NCBI RefSeq assembly: GCF_029227915.1
Contig: NC_079876.1
Span: forward strand, 3,040,001-3,104,000
From: Hydractinia symbiolongicarpus
Lineage: Eukaryota; Cnidaria; Hydrozoa; Anthoathecata; Hydractiniidae
Reading direction: 5' to 3'
Length of the DNA stretch: 64,000 nt
Of this stretch, positions 14,404 through 27,710 are shown one piece after another. Position numbers and translations under genes: made by a program. The notes beneath the pieces were generated by a model that was not told where the DNA came from, did not search any database, and saw nothing but the letters and a program-made list of their open reading frames with translations. Numbering within the stretch: the first letter of the stretch is position 1; each line of letters opens with the position of its first letter.

Positions 14404-16811
14404 GGATTTACGGGAAATCGCAGGTTTTCGTTTGCCGGCGATTAAACTTCTTTTATTCAGCGTCTCATCAAAAATGAAAACATTTTTGAAAACTACAAGT
14501 CTCATGCGTTTTAGTGGTGAAAAAATAATTTATAAAATCGTTCGGGAAATGAGTTTACTCCCTGGGTACTTTCTTTGTATACTTTTGACTATACGGGCCG
14601 AGTCCGGGATTTACGGGAAGTCGCGGGTTTTCGTTTGCCGGCGATTAAACTTCTTTTATTCAGCGTCTCATCAAAAATGAAAATATTTTTAAATACTACT
14701 AGTCTCATGGGCTTTAGTGGTGAAATAATAATTTAAAAAATCGTTCGGGAAATGAGTTTACACCCTGGGTACTTTCTTTGTATACTTTTGACTATACGGG
14801 CCGAGTCCGGGATTTACTGGAAATCGCAGGTTTTCGTTTGCCCGCGATTAAACTTCTTTTATTCAGCGTCTCATCAAAAATGAAAACATTTTTGAAAACT
14901 ACAAGTCTCATGCGTTTTAGTGGTGAAAAAATAATTTAAAAAATCGTTCGGGAAATGAGTTTACTCCCTGGGTACTTTCTTTGTATACTTTTAACTATGC
15001 GGGCCGAGTCCGGGGTTTACGGGAAATGGCGGGTTTTCGTTTGCCGGCGATTAAACTTCTTTTATTAAGCGTCTCATCAAAAATGAAAACGTTTTTGAAA
15101 ACTACAAGTCTCAAGCGTTTTAGTGGTGAAAAGATAATTTAAAAAATCGTTTTGGAAATGAGTTTACTCACAGGGTACTTTCTTTGTATACATTCGACTA
15201 TACGGGCCAAGCCCGGGATTTACGGGAAATCGCGGGTTTTCGTTTGCCGGCAATTAAACCACTTTCATTAAGCGTCTCATCAAAAATGAAAACATTTCTG
15301 AAAACTACAAGTCTCATGCGTTTTAGTGGTGAAAAAAGTATTTAAAAATTCGTTCGGGAAATGAGTTTACTCACTGGGTACTTTCCTTGTATACTTTTGA
15401 CTATACGGGCCGAGTCCGGGATTTACTGGAAATCGCAGGTTTTCGTTTGCCGGCAATTAAACTTCTTTTATTCAGCGTCTCATCAAAAATGAAAACATTT
15501 TTGAAAACTACAAGTCTCATGCGTTTTAGTGGTGAAAAAAAAATTTAAAAAATCCTTCGGGAAATGAGTTTACACCCAGGGTACTCTCTTTGTATACTTT
15601 TGACTATACGGGCCGAGTCCGGGATTTAATGGAAATCGCAGGTTTTTTTTTGCCGGCGATTAATCTTCTTTTATTCAGCGTCTCATCAAAAATGAAAACA
15701 TTTATAAAAACTACAAGTCTCATGGGATTTAGTGGTGCAATAATAATTTAAAAAATTGTTCGGGAAATGAGTTTACACCCCGGGTACTTTATTTGTATAC
15801 TTTTGACTATACGGGCCGAGTCCGGGATTTACGGGAAATCGCAGGTTTTCGTTTGCCGGCGATTAAACTTCTTTTATTCAGCGTCTCATCAAAAATGAAA
15901 ACATTTTTGAAAACTACAAGTCTCATGCGTTTTAGTGGTGAAAAAATAATTTATAAAATCGTTCGGGAAATGAGTTTACTCCCTGGGTACTTTCTTTGTA
16001 TACTTTTGACTATACGGGCCGAGTCCGGGATTTACGGGAAGTCGCGGGTTTTCGTTTGCCGGCGATTAAACTTCTTTTATTCAGCGTCTCATCAAAAATG
16101 AAAATATTTTTAAATACTACTAGTCTCATGGGCTTTAGTGGTGAAATAATAATTTAAAAAATCGTTCGGGAAATGAGTTTACACCCTGGGTACTTTCTTT
16201 GTATACTTTTGACTATACGGGCCGAGTCCGGGATTTACTGGAAATCGCAGGTTTTCGTTTGCCCGCGATTAAACTTCTTTTATTCAGCGTCTCATCAAAA
16301 ATGAAAACATTTTTGAAAACTACAAGTCTCATGCGTTTTAGTGGTGAAAAAATAATTTAAAAAATCGTTCGGGAAATGAGTTTACTCCCTGGGTACTTTC
16401 TTTGTATACTTTTAACTATGCGGGCCGAGTCCGGGGTTTACGGGAAATGGCGGGTTTTCGTTTGCCGGCGATTAAACTTCTTTTATTAAGCGTCTCATCA
16501 AAAATGAAAACGTTTTTGAAAACTACAAGTCTCAAGCGTTTTAGTGGTGAAAAGATAATTTAAAAAATCGTTTTGGAAATGAGTTTACTCACAGGGTACT
16601 TTCTTTGTATACATTCGACTATACGGGCCAAGCCCGGGATTTACGGGAAATCGCGGGTTTTCGTTTGCCGGCAATTAAACCACTTTCATTAAGCGTCTCA
16701 TCAAAAATGAAAACATTTCTGAAAACTACAAGTCTCATGCGTTTTAGTGGTGAAAAAAGTATTTAAAAATTCGTTCGGGAAATGAGTTTACTCACTGGGT
16801 ACTTTCCTTGT
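13970..16811 (+). repeat. Tandem 7-monomer blocks (1,421 bp each)
   Basis: Blocks at about 13,970-15,390 and 15,391-16,811 repeat with exact 1,421-bp spacing, for example 14,372 and 15,793, or TCAAGCG at 15,111 and 16,532. They overlap the end of the preceding 6-mer series, so one amplification was laid over another. Confidence 0.82.
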
Positions 16812-17134
16812 ATACTTTTGAATATACGGGCCGAGTCCGAGATTTACGGGAAATCGCAGGCTTTCGTTTGCCGGCGATTAAACTTCTTTTATTCAGCGTC
16901 TCATCAAAAATGAAAACATTTTTAAAAACTACAAGTCTCATGGGATTTAGTGGTGAAATAATAATTTAAATAATCGTTTGGGAAATGAGTTTACTCCTTG
17001 GGTACTTTCTTTGTATACTTTTGACTATACGGGCCGAGTCCGGGATTTACGGGAAATCGCAGGTTTTCGTTTGCCGGCGATTAAACTTCTTTTATTTAGC
17101 GTCTCATCAAAAATGAAAACATTTTTGAAAACTA

Positions 17135-17183
17135 ACCTGGGTATTAAGCGTCTCATCAAAAATGAAAAGATTTCTGAAAACTA
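17135..17183 (+). repeat. 49-bp expansion inside a monomer, copy 2
   Basis: Same expansion, same breakpoints and same 11-bp island as at 9,379. It lies 1,265 bp before copy 3, which is six units plus 49 bp minus two 1-bp deletions. Confidence 0.85.
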
Positions 17184-17779
17184 CAAGTCTCATGCGTTTT
17201 AGTGGTGAAAAAATAATTTAAAAAATCGTTCGGGAAATGAGTTTACTCCCTGGGTACTTTCTTTTATACTTTTGACTATACGGGCCGAATCCGGGATTTA
17301 CGGAAAATCGCGGGTTTTCGTTTGCCGGCGATTAAACTTTTTTTACTCAGCGTCTCATCAAAAATGAAAACATTTTTAAAAACTACAAGTCTCATGGGCT
17401 TTAGTGGTGAAATAATAATTTAAAAAATCGTTTGGGAAATTAGCTTGCTCCCTGGTACTTTCTTTGTATACTTTTGACTATACGGGCCGAGGCCGGGATT
17501 TACGGGAAATCGCAGGCTTTCGTTTGCCGGCGATTAAACTTCTTTTATTCAGCGTCTCATCAAAAATGAAAACATTTTTGAAAACTACAAGTCTCATGCG
17601 TTTTAGTGGTGAAAAAATAAATTAAAAAATCGTTCGGGAAATGAGTTTACTCCCTGGGTACTATCTTTGTATACTTTTGACTATACGGGCCAAGCCCGGG
17701 ATTTACGGGAAATCGCGGGTTTTCGTTTGCCGGCGATTAAACTTCTTTTATTCAGCGTCTCATCAAAAATGAAAACATT

Positions 17780-20700
17780 TTTGAAAACTACAAGTCTCAA
17801 GCGTTTTAGTGGTGAAAAGATAATTTAAAAAATCGTTTTGGAAATGAGTTTACTCACAGGGTACTTTCTTTGTATACATTCGACTATACGGGCCAAGCCC
17901 GGGATTTACGGGAAATCGCGGGTTTTCGTTTGCCGGCAATTAAACCACTTTCATTAAGCGTCTCATCAAAAATGAAAACATTTCTGAAAACTACAAGTCT
18001 CATGCGTTTTAGTGGTGAAAAAAGTATTTAAAAATTCGTTCGGGAAATGAGTTTACTCACTGGGTACTTTCCTTGTATACTTTTGAATATACGGGCCGAG
18101 TCCGAGATTTACGGGAAATCGCAGGCTTTCGTTTGCCGGCGATTAAACTTCTTTTATTCAGCGTCTCATCAAAAATGAAAACATTTTTAAAAACTACAAG
18201 TCTCATGGGATTTAGTGGTGAAATAATAATTTAAATAATCGTTTGGGAAATGAGTTTACTCCCTGGGTACTTTCTTTGTATACTTTTGACTATACGGGCC
18301 GAGTCCGGGATTTACGGGAAATCGCAGGTTTTCGTTTGCCGGCGATTAAACTTCTTTTATTTAGCGTCTCATCAAAAATGAAAACATTTTTGAAAACTAA
18401 CCTGGGTATTAAGCGTCTCATCAAAAATGAAAAGATTTCTGAAAACTACAAGTCTCATGCGTTTTAGTGGTGAAAAAATAATTTAAAAAATCGTTCGGGA
18501 AATGAGTTTACTCCCTGGGTACTTTCTTTTATACTTTTGACTATACGGGCCGAATCCGGGATTTACGGAAAATCGCGGGTTTTCGTTTGCCGGCGATTAA
18601 ACTTTTTTTACTCAGCGTCTCATCAAAAATGAAAACATTTTTAAAAACTACAAGTCTCATGGGCTTTAGTGGTGAAATAATAATTTAAAAAATCGTTTGG
18701 GAAATTAGCTTGCTCCCTGGTACTTTCTTTGTATACTTTTGACTATACGGGCCGAGGCCGGGATTTACGGGAAATCGCAGGCTTTCGTTTGCCGGCGATT
18801 AAACTTCTTTTATTAAGCGTCTCATCAAAAATGAAAACATTTTTGAAAACTACAAGTCTCATGCGTTTTAGTGGTGAAAAAATAAATTAAAAAATCGTTC
18901 GGGAAATGAGTTTACTCCCTGGGTACTATCTTTGTATACTTTTGACTATACGGGCCAAGCCCGGGATTTACGGGAAATCGCGGGTTTTCGTTTGCCGGCG
19001 ATTAAACTTCTTTTATTCAGCGTCTCATCAAAAATGAAAACATTTTTAAAAACAACAAGTCTCATACGTTTTAGTGGTGAAAAAAAAATTTAAAAAATCG
19101 TTCGGGAAATGAGTTTACACCCTGGGTACTCTCTTTGTATACTTTTGACTATACGGGCCGAGTCCGGGATTTACTGGAAATCGCAGGTTTTCGTTTGCCG
19201 GCGATTAAACTTCTTTTATTCAGCGTCTCATCAAAAATGAAAACATTTTTAAAAACTACAAGTCTCATGGGCTTTAGTGGTGAAATAATAATTTAAAAAA
19301 TCGTTCGGGAAATGAGTTTACACCCTGGGTACCTTCTTTGTATACTTTTGACTATACGGGCCGAGTCCGGGATTTACAGGAAATCGCAGGTTTTCGTTTG
19401 CCAGCGATTAAACTTCTTTTATTCAGCGTCTCATCAAAAATGAAAACATTTTTGAAAACTACAAGTCTCATGCGTTTTAATGGTGAAAAAATAATTTAAA
19501 AATTCGTTTGGGAAATGAGTTTACTCACTGGGTACTTTCCCTGTATACGTTTGACTATACGGGCCGAGACCGGGATTTACGGGAAATCTCGGGTTTTCGT
19601 TTGCCGGTGATTAAACTTCTTTTATTCACGTCTCATCAAAAATGAAAACATTTTTAAAAACTACAAGTCCCATGGGCTTTACTGGTGAAATAATAATTTA
19701 AAAAATCGTTTGGGAAATGAGTTTACTCCCTGGGTACTTTCTTTGTATACTTTTGACTATACGGGCCGAGTCCGGGATTTACGGGAAATCGCAGGTTTTC
19801 GTTTGCCGGCGACTAAACTTCTTTTATTCAGCGTCTCATCAAAAATAAAAACATTTTTGAAAACTACAAGTCTCATGCGTTTTAGTGGTGAAAAAATAAT
19901 TTAAAAAATCGTTCGGGAAATGAGTTTACACCCTGGGTACTCTCTTTGTATACTTTTGACTATACGGGCCGAGTCCGGGATTTACGGGAAATCGCAGGTT
20001 TTCGTTCGCCGGCGATTAAACTTCTTTTATTCAGCGTCTCATCAAAAATGAAAACATTTTTGAAAACTACAAGTCTCATGCTTTTTAGTGGTGAAAAAAT
20101 AATTTAAAAAATCGTTCGGGAAATGAGTTTACACCCTGGGTACTCTCTTTGTATACTTTTGACTATACGGGCCGAGTCCGGGATTTACTGGAAATCGCAG
20201 GTTTTCGTTTGCCGGCGATTAAACTTCTTTTATTCAGCGTCTCATCAAAAATAAAAGAACATTTTTAAAAACAACAAGTCTCATGCGTTTTAGTGGTGAA
20301 AAAAAAATTTAAAAAATCCTTCGGGAAATGAGTTTACACCCTGGGTACTCTCTTTGTATACTTTTGACTATACGGGCCGAGTCCGGGATTTACTGGAAAT
20401 CGCAGGTTTTCGTTTGCCGGCGATTAATCTTCTTTTATTCAGCGTCTCATCAAAAATGAAAACATTTTTAAAAACTACAAGTCTCATGCGTTTTAATGGT
20501 GAAAAAATAATTTAAAAATTCGTTAGGGAAATGAGTTTACTCACTGGGTACTTTCCTTGTATACGTTTGACTATACGGGCCGAGACCGGGATTTACGGGA
20601 AATTGCGGGTTTTCGTTTGCCGGTGATTAAACTTCTTTTATTCACGTCTCATCAAAAATGAAAACATTTTTAAAAACTACAAGTGTCATGGGCTTTACTG

Positions 20701-21440
20701 GTGAAATAATAATTTAAAAAATCGTTTGGGAAATGAGTTTACTCCCTGGGTACTTTCTTTGTATACTTTTGACTATACGGGCCGAGTCCGGGATTTACGG
20801 GAAATCGCAGGTTTTCGTTTGCCGGCGATTAAACTTCTTTTATTCAGCGTCTCATCAAAAATGAAAACATTTTTGAAAACTACAAGTCTCATGCGTTTTA
20901 GTGGTGAAAAAATAATTTAAAAAATTGTTCGGGAAATGAGTTTACACCCTGGGTACTCTCTTTGTATACTTTTGACTATACGGGCCGAGTCCGGGATTTA
21001 CGGGAAATCGCAGGTTTTCGTTCGCCGGCGATTAAACTTTTTTTATTCAGCGTCTCATCAAAAATGAAAACATTTTTGAAAACTACAAGTCTCATGCTTT
21101 TTAGTGGTAAAAAAATAATTTAAAAAATCGTTCGGGAAATGAGTTTACACCCTGGGTACTCTCTTTGTATACTTTTGACTATACGGGCCGAGTCCGGGAT
21201 TTACTGGAAATCGCAGGTTTTCGTTTGCCGGCAATTAAACTTCTTTTATTCAGCGTCTCATCAAAAATGAAAACATTTTTAAAAACAACAAGTCTCATGC
21301 GTTTTAGTGGTGAAAAAAAAATTTAAAAAATCCTTCGGGAAATGAGTTTACACCCAGGGTACTCTCTTTGTATACTTTTGACTATACGGGCCGAGTCCGG
21401 GATTTACTGGAAATCGCAGGGTTTTTTTTGCCGGCGATTA
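17780..21440 (+). repeat. Segmental duplication within the array, copy 2
   Basis: Partner of 8,760-13,020. Shared rare variants include the 49-bp expansion, CGACTAAAC (9.8 kb into each series), CATGCTTTTTAG and the T run near the end (13,005 and 21,422). Private to this copy is a 2-bp gain at about 20,251-20,257 (ATAAAAGAAC). Confidence 0.8.
18400..18448 (+). repeat. 49-bp expansion inside a monomer, copy 3
   Basis: Identical in structure to the other two. It was carried along by block duplication: the region from here on matches the region following 9,379. Confidence 0.85.
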
Positions 21441-22139
21441 ATCTTCTTTTATTCAGCGTCTCATCAAAAATGAAAACATTTTTAAAAACTACAAGTGTCA
21501 TGGGCTTTAGTGGTGAAATAATAATTTAAAAAATCGTTCGGGAAATGAGTTTACACCCTGGGTACCTTCTTTGTATACTTTTGACTATACGGGCCGAGTC
21601 CGGGATTTACAGGAAATCGCAGGTTTTCGTTTGCCAGCGATTAAACTTCTCTTATTCAGCGTCTCATCAAAAATGAAAACATTTTTGAAAACTACAAGTC
21701 TCATGCGTTTTAATGGTGAAAAAATAATTTAAAAATTCGTTAGGGAAATGAGTTTACTCACTGGGTACTTTCCTTGTATACGTTTGACTATACGGGCCGA
21801 GACCGGGATTTACGGGAAATTGCGGGTTTTCGTTTGCCGGTGATTAAACTTCTTTTATTCAGCGTCTCATCAAAATTGAAAACATTTTTAAAAACTACAA
21901 GTCTCATGGGCTTTACTGGTGAAATAATAATTTAAAAAATCGTTTGGGAAATGAGTTTACTCCGTGGGTAATTTCTTTGTATACTTTTGACTATACGGGC
22001 CGAGTCCGGGATTTACGGGAAATCGCAGGTTTTCGTTTGCCGGCGATTAAACTTCTTTTATTCAGCGTCTCATCAAAAATGAAAACATTTTTGAAAACTA
22101 CAAGTCTCATGCGTTTTAGTGGTGAAAAAATAATTTAAA

Positions 22140-23760
22140 AAATCGTTCGGGAAATGAGTTTACACCCTGGGTACTCTCTTTGTATACTTTTGACTATACG
22201 GGCCGAGTCCGGGATTTACGGGAAATCGCAGGTTTTCGTTTGCCGGCGATTAAACTTCTTTCATTCAGCGTCTCATCAAAAATGAAAACATTTTTGAAAA
22301 CTACAAATCTCATGCTTTTTAGTGGTAAAAAAATAATTTAAAAAATCGTTCGGGAAATGAGTTTACACTCTGGGTACTCTCTTTGTATACTTTTGACTAT
22401 ACGGGCCGAGTCCGGGATTTACTGGAAATCGCAGGTTTTCGTTTGCCGGCGATTAAACTTCTTTTATTCAGCGTCTCATCAAAAATGAAAACATTTTTAA
22501 AAACTACAAGTCTCATGGGCTTTAGTGGTGAAATAGTAATTTAAAAAATCGTTTGGGAAATGAGTTTACTCCGTGGGTACTTTCTTTGTATACTTTTGAC
22601 TATACGGGCCGAGTCCGGGATTTACGGGAAATTGCGGGTTTTCGTTTGCCGGTGATTAAACTTCTTTTATTCAGCGTCTCATCAAAATTGAAAACATTTT
22701 TAAAAACTACAAGTCTCATGGGCTTTACTGGTGAAATAATAATTTAAAAAATCGTTTGGGAAATGAGTTTACTCCGTGGGTACTTTCTTTGTATACTTTT
22801 GACTATACGGGCCGAGTCCGGGATTTACGGGAAATCGCAGGATTTCGTTTGCCGGCGATTAAACTTCTTTCATTCAGCGTCTCATCAAAAATGAAAACAT
22901 TTTTGAAAACTACAAGTCTCATGCTTTTTAGTGGTAAAAAAATAATTTAAAAAATCGTTCGGGAAATGAGTTTACACCCTGGGTACTCTCTTTGTATACT
23001 TTTGACTATACGGGCCGAGTCCGGGATTTACTGGAAATCGCAGGTTTTCGTTTGCCGGCGATTAAACTTCTTTTATTCAGCGTCTCATCAAAAATGAAAA
23101 CATTTTTAAAAACTACAAGTCTCATGGGATTTAGTGGTGAAATAGTAATTTAAAAAATCGTTTGGGAAATGAGTTTACTCCGTGGGTACTTTCTTTGTAT
23201 ACTTTTGACTATACGGGCCGAGTCCGGGATTTACGGGAAATCGCAGGTTTTCGTTTGCCGGCGATTAAACTTCTTTTATTCAGCGTCTCATCAAAAATGA
23301 AAACATTTTTGAAAACTACAAGTCTCATGCGTTTTAGTGGTGAAAAAATAATTTAAAAAATCGTTCGGGAAATGAGTTTACACCCTGGGTACTCTCTTTG
23401 TATACTTTTGACTATACGGGCCGAGTCCGGGATTTACGGGAAATCGCAGGTTTTCGTTTGCCGGCGATTAAACTTCTTTTATTCAGCGTCTCATCAAAAA
23501 TGAAAACATTTTTGAAAACTACAAGTCTCATGCTTTTTAGTGGTAAAAAAATAATTTAAAAAATCGTTCGGGAAATGAGTTTACACCCTGGGTACTCTCT
23601 TTGTATACTTTTGACTATACGGGCCGAGTCCGGGATTTACTGGAAATCGCAGGTTTTCGTTTGCCGGCGATTAAACTTCTTTTATTCAGCGTCTCATCAA
23701 AAATGAAAACATTTTTAAAAACTACAAGTCTCATGGGCTTTAGTGGTGAAATAGTAATTT
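22140..23760 (+). repeat. Tandem 3-monomer blocks (609 bp)
   Basis: The private variant AAATAGTAAT recurs at 22,531, 23,140 and 23,749, spacing 609 bp each time. Neighbouring variants (CTCCGTGGGTAC, CATGCTTTTTAGTGGTAAAA) keep the same order. Confidence 0.82.
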
Positions 23761-24600
23761 AAAAAATCGTTCGGGAAATGAGTTTACACCCTATGCACCT
23801 TCTTTGTATACTTTTGACTATACGGGCCAAGCCCAGGATTTACGGGAAATCGCGGGTTTTCGTTTGCCGGCGATTAAACTTCTTTTATTCAGCGTCTCAT
23901 CAAAAATGAAAACATTTTTAAAAACTACAAGTCTTATGCGTTTTAGTGTTGAAAAAATAATTTAAAAAATCGATCTGGAAATGAGTTTACTCCCTGGGTA
24001 CTTTCTTTGTATACTTTTGACTATACGGGCCGAGTCCGGGATTTACGGGAAATCGCAGGGTTTGGTTTGCCGGCGATTAAACTTCTTTTATTCAGCGTCT
24101 CATCAAAAATGAAAACATTTTTAAAAACTACAAGTCTCATGCGTTTTAGTGGTGAAAAAGTAATTTAAAAAATCGTTCGGGAAATGAGTTTACTCCCTCG
24201 GTACTTTCTTTGTATACTTTTGACTATACGGGCCAAGCCCAGGATTTACGGGAAATCGCGGGTTTTCGTTTGCCGGCGATTAAACTTCTTTTATTCAGCA
24301 TATCATCAAAAATGAAAACATTTTTAAAAACTACAAGTCTTATGCGTGTTAGTGTTGAAAAAATAATTTAAAAAATCGTTCGGGAAATGAGTTTACTCCC
24401 TGGGTACTTTCTTTGTATACTTTTGACTATACGGGCCGAGTCCAGGATTTACGGGAAATCGCAGGTTTTCGTTTGCCGGCGATTAAACTTCTTTTATTCA
24501 GCGTCTCATCAAAAATGAAAACATTTTTAAAAACTACAAGTCTCATGCGTTTTAGTGGTGAAAAAGTAATTTAAAAAATCGTTCGGGAAATGAGTTTACT

Positions 24601-27600
24601 CCCTGGGTACTTTCTTTGTATACTTTTGACTATACAGGACAAGCCCAGGATTTACGGGAAATCGCGGGTTTTCGTTTGCCGGCGATTAAACTTCTTTTAT
24701 TCAGCGTCTCATCAAAAATGAAAACATTTTTAAAAACTACAAGTCTTATGCGTTTTAGTGTTGAAAAAATAATTTAAAAAATCGTTCGGGAATTGAGTTT
24801 ACTCCCTGGGTACTTTCTTTGTATACTTTTGACTATACAGGCCAAGCCCAGGATTTACGGGAAATCGCGGGTTTTCGTTTGCCGGCGATTAAACTTCTTT
24901 TATTCAGCGTCTCATCAAAAATGAAAACATTTTTTAAAACTACAAGTCTTATGCGTTTTAGTGTTGAAAAAATAATTTAAAAAATCGTTCTGGAAATGAG
25001 TTTACTCCCTGGGTACTTTCTTTGTATACTTTTGACTATACGGGCCGAGTCTGGGATTTACGGGAAATCGCAGGTTTTGGTTTGCCGGCGATTAAACTGC
25101 TTTTATTCAGCGTCTCATCAAAAATGAAAACATTCTTGAAAACTACAAGTCTCATGCGTTTTAGTGGTGAAATAATTAATTTAAAAAATCGTTTGGGAAA
25201 TGAGTTTAATCCCTGGGTACTTTCTTTGTATACTTTTGACTATACGGGCCAAGCCCGGGATTTACGGTAAATCGCGGGTTTTCGTTTGCCGGCGATTAAA
25301 CTTCTTTTATTCAGCGTCTCATCAAAAATGAAAACATTCTTGAAAACTACAAGTCTCATGCGTTTTAGTGGTGAAAAAATAATTTAAAAAATCGTTTGGG
25401 AAATGAGTTTACTCCCTGGGTACTTTCTTTGTATACTTTTGACTATACGGGCCGAGTCTGGGATTTACGGGAAATCGCAGGTTTTGGTTTGCCGGCGATT
25501 AAACTGCTTTTATTCAGCGTCTCATCAAAAATGAAAACATTTTTGAAAACTACAAGTCTCATGCGTTTTAGTGGTGAAAAAATAATTTAAAAAATCGTTC
25601 GGGAAATGAGTTTACACCCTGGGTACTCTCTTTGTATACTTTTGACTATACGGGCCGAGTCCGGGATTTACGGGAAATCGCAGGTTTTCGTTTGCCGGCG
25701 ATTAAACTTCTTTTATTCAGCGTCTCATCAAAAATGAAAACATTTTTGAAAACTACAAGTCTCATGCTTTTTAGTGGTAAAAAAATAATTTAAAAAATCG
25801 TTCGGGAAATGAGTTTACACCCTGGGTACTCTCTTTGTATACTTTTGACTATACGGGCCGAGTCCGGGATTTACTGGAAATCGCAGGTTTTCGTTTGCCG
25901 GCGATTAAACTTCTTTTATTCAGCGTCTCATCAAAAATGAAAACATTTTTAAAAACTACAAGTCTCATGGGCTTTAGTGGTGAAATAGTAATTTAAAAAA
26001 TCGTTCGGGAAATGAGTTTACACCCTGGGCACCTTCTTTGTATACTTTTGACTATACGGGCCAAGCCCAGGATTTACGGGAAATCGCGGGTTTTCGTTTG
26101 CCGGCGATTAAACTTCTTTTATTCAGCGTCTCATCAAAAATGAAAACATTTTTAAAAACTACAAGTCTCATGCGTTTTAGTGGTGAAAAAGTAATTTAAA
26201 AAATCGTTCGGGAAATGAGTTTACTCCCTGGGTACTTTCTTTGTATACTTTTGACTATACGGGCCGAGTCTGGGATTTACGGGAAATCGCAGGTTTTGGT
26301 TTGCCGGCGATTAAACTGCTTTTATTCAGCGTCTCATCAAAAATGAAAACATTCTTGAAAACTACAAGTCTCATGCGTTTTAGTGGTGAAATAATTAATT
26401 TAAAAAATCGTTTGGGAAATGAGTTTACTCCCTGGGTACTTTCTTTGTATACTTTTGACTATACGGGCCGAGTCCAGGATTTACGGGAAATCGCAGGTTT
26501 TCGTTTGCCGGCGATTAAACTTCTTTTATTCAGCGTCTCATCAAAAATGAAAACATTTTTAAAAACTACAAGTCTCATGCGTTTTAGTGGTGAAAAAGTA
26601 ATTTAAAAAATCGTTCGGGAAATGAGTTTACTCCCTGGGTACTTTCTTTGTATACTTTTGACTATACGGGCCGAGTCTGGGATTTACGGGAAATCGCAGG
26701 TTTTGGTTTGCCGGCGATTAAACTGCTTTTATTCAGCGTCTCATCAAAAATGAAAACATTCTTGAAAACTACAAGTCTCATGCGTTTTAGTGGTGAAATA
26801 ATTAATTTAAAAAATCGTTTGGGAAATGAGTTTACTCCCTGGGTACTTTCTTTGTATACTTTTGACTATACGGGCCGAGTCCAGGATTTACGGGAAATCG
26901 CAGGTTTTCGTTTGCCGGCGATTAAACTTCTTTTATTCAGCGTCTCATCAAAAATGAAAACATTTTTAAAAACTACAAGTCTCATGCGTTTTAGTGGTGA
27001 AAAAGTAATTTAAAAAATCGTTCGGGAAATGAGTTTACTCCCTGGGTACTTTCTTTGTATACTTTTGACTATACAGGACAAGCCCAGGATTTACGGGAAA
27101 TCGCGGGTTTTCGTTTGCCGGCGATTAAACTTCTTTTATTCAGCGTCTCATCAAAAATGAAAACATTTTTAAAAACTACAAGTCTTATGCGTTTTAGTGT
27201 TGAAAAAATAATTTAAAAAATCGTTCGGGAATTGAGTTTACTCCCTGGGTACTTTCTTTGTATACTTTTGACTATACAGGCCAAGCCCAGGATTTACGGG
27301 AAATCGCGGGTTTTCGTTTGCCGGCGATTAAACTTCTTTTATTCAGCGTCTCATCAAAAATGAAAACATTTTTTAAAACTACAAGTCTTATGCGTTTTAG
27401 TGTTGAAAAAATAATTTAAAAAATCGTTCTGGAAATGAGTTTACTCCCTGGGTACTTTCTTTGTATACTTTTGACTATACGGGCCGAGTCTGCGATTTAC
27501 GGGAAATCGCAGGTTTTGGTTTGCCGGCGATTAAACTGCTTTTATTCAGCGTCTCATCAAAAATGAAAACATTCTTGAAAACTACAAGTCTCATGCGTTT

Positions 27601-27710
27601 TAGTGGTGAAATAATTAATTTAAAAAATCGTTTGGGAAATGAGTTTACTCCCTGGGTACTTTCTTTGTATACTTTTGACTATACGGGCCGAGTCCAGGAT
27701 TTACGGGAAA
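24601..27710 (+). repeat. 12-monomer spaced duplication with 203+204 dimers inside
   Basis: About 670 bp at 24,601-25,270 is repeated at 27,040-27,710, spacing 2,439 bp. Both copies have ACAGGACAAGCCC and GGGAATTGAG. Between them, 26,241-26,647 and 26,648-27,054 are a tandem 407-bp dimer. One monomer in each dimer is 204 bp because AATAATTAATTT replaces AATAATAATTT. Confidence 0.8.

Noticed and set aside
15191-15206. CENP-B-box-like sequence (ATTCGACTATACGGGC) in one monomer subtype
   Set aside because: The TTCG and CGGG halves are present, but the spacing is one base short of the TTCGNNNNANNCGGG pattern, and most monomers lack the TTCG half.
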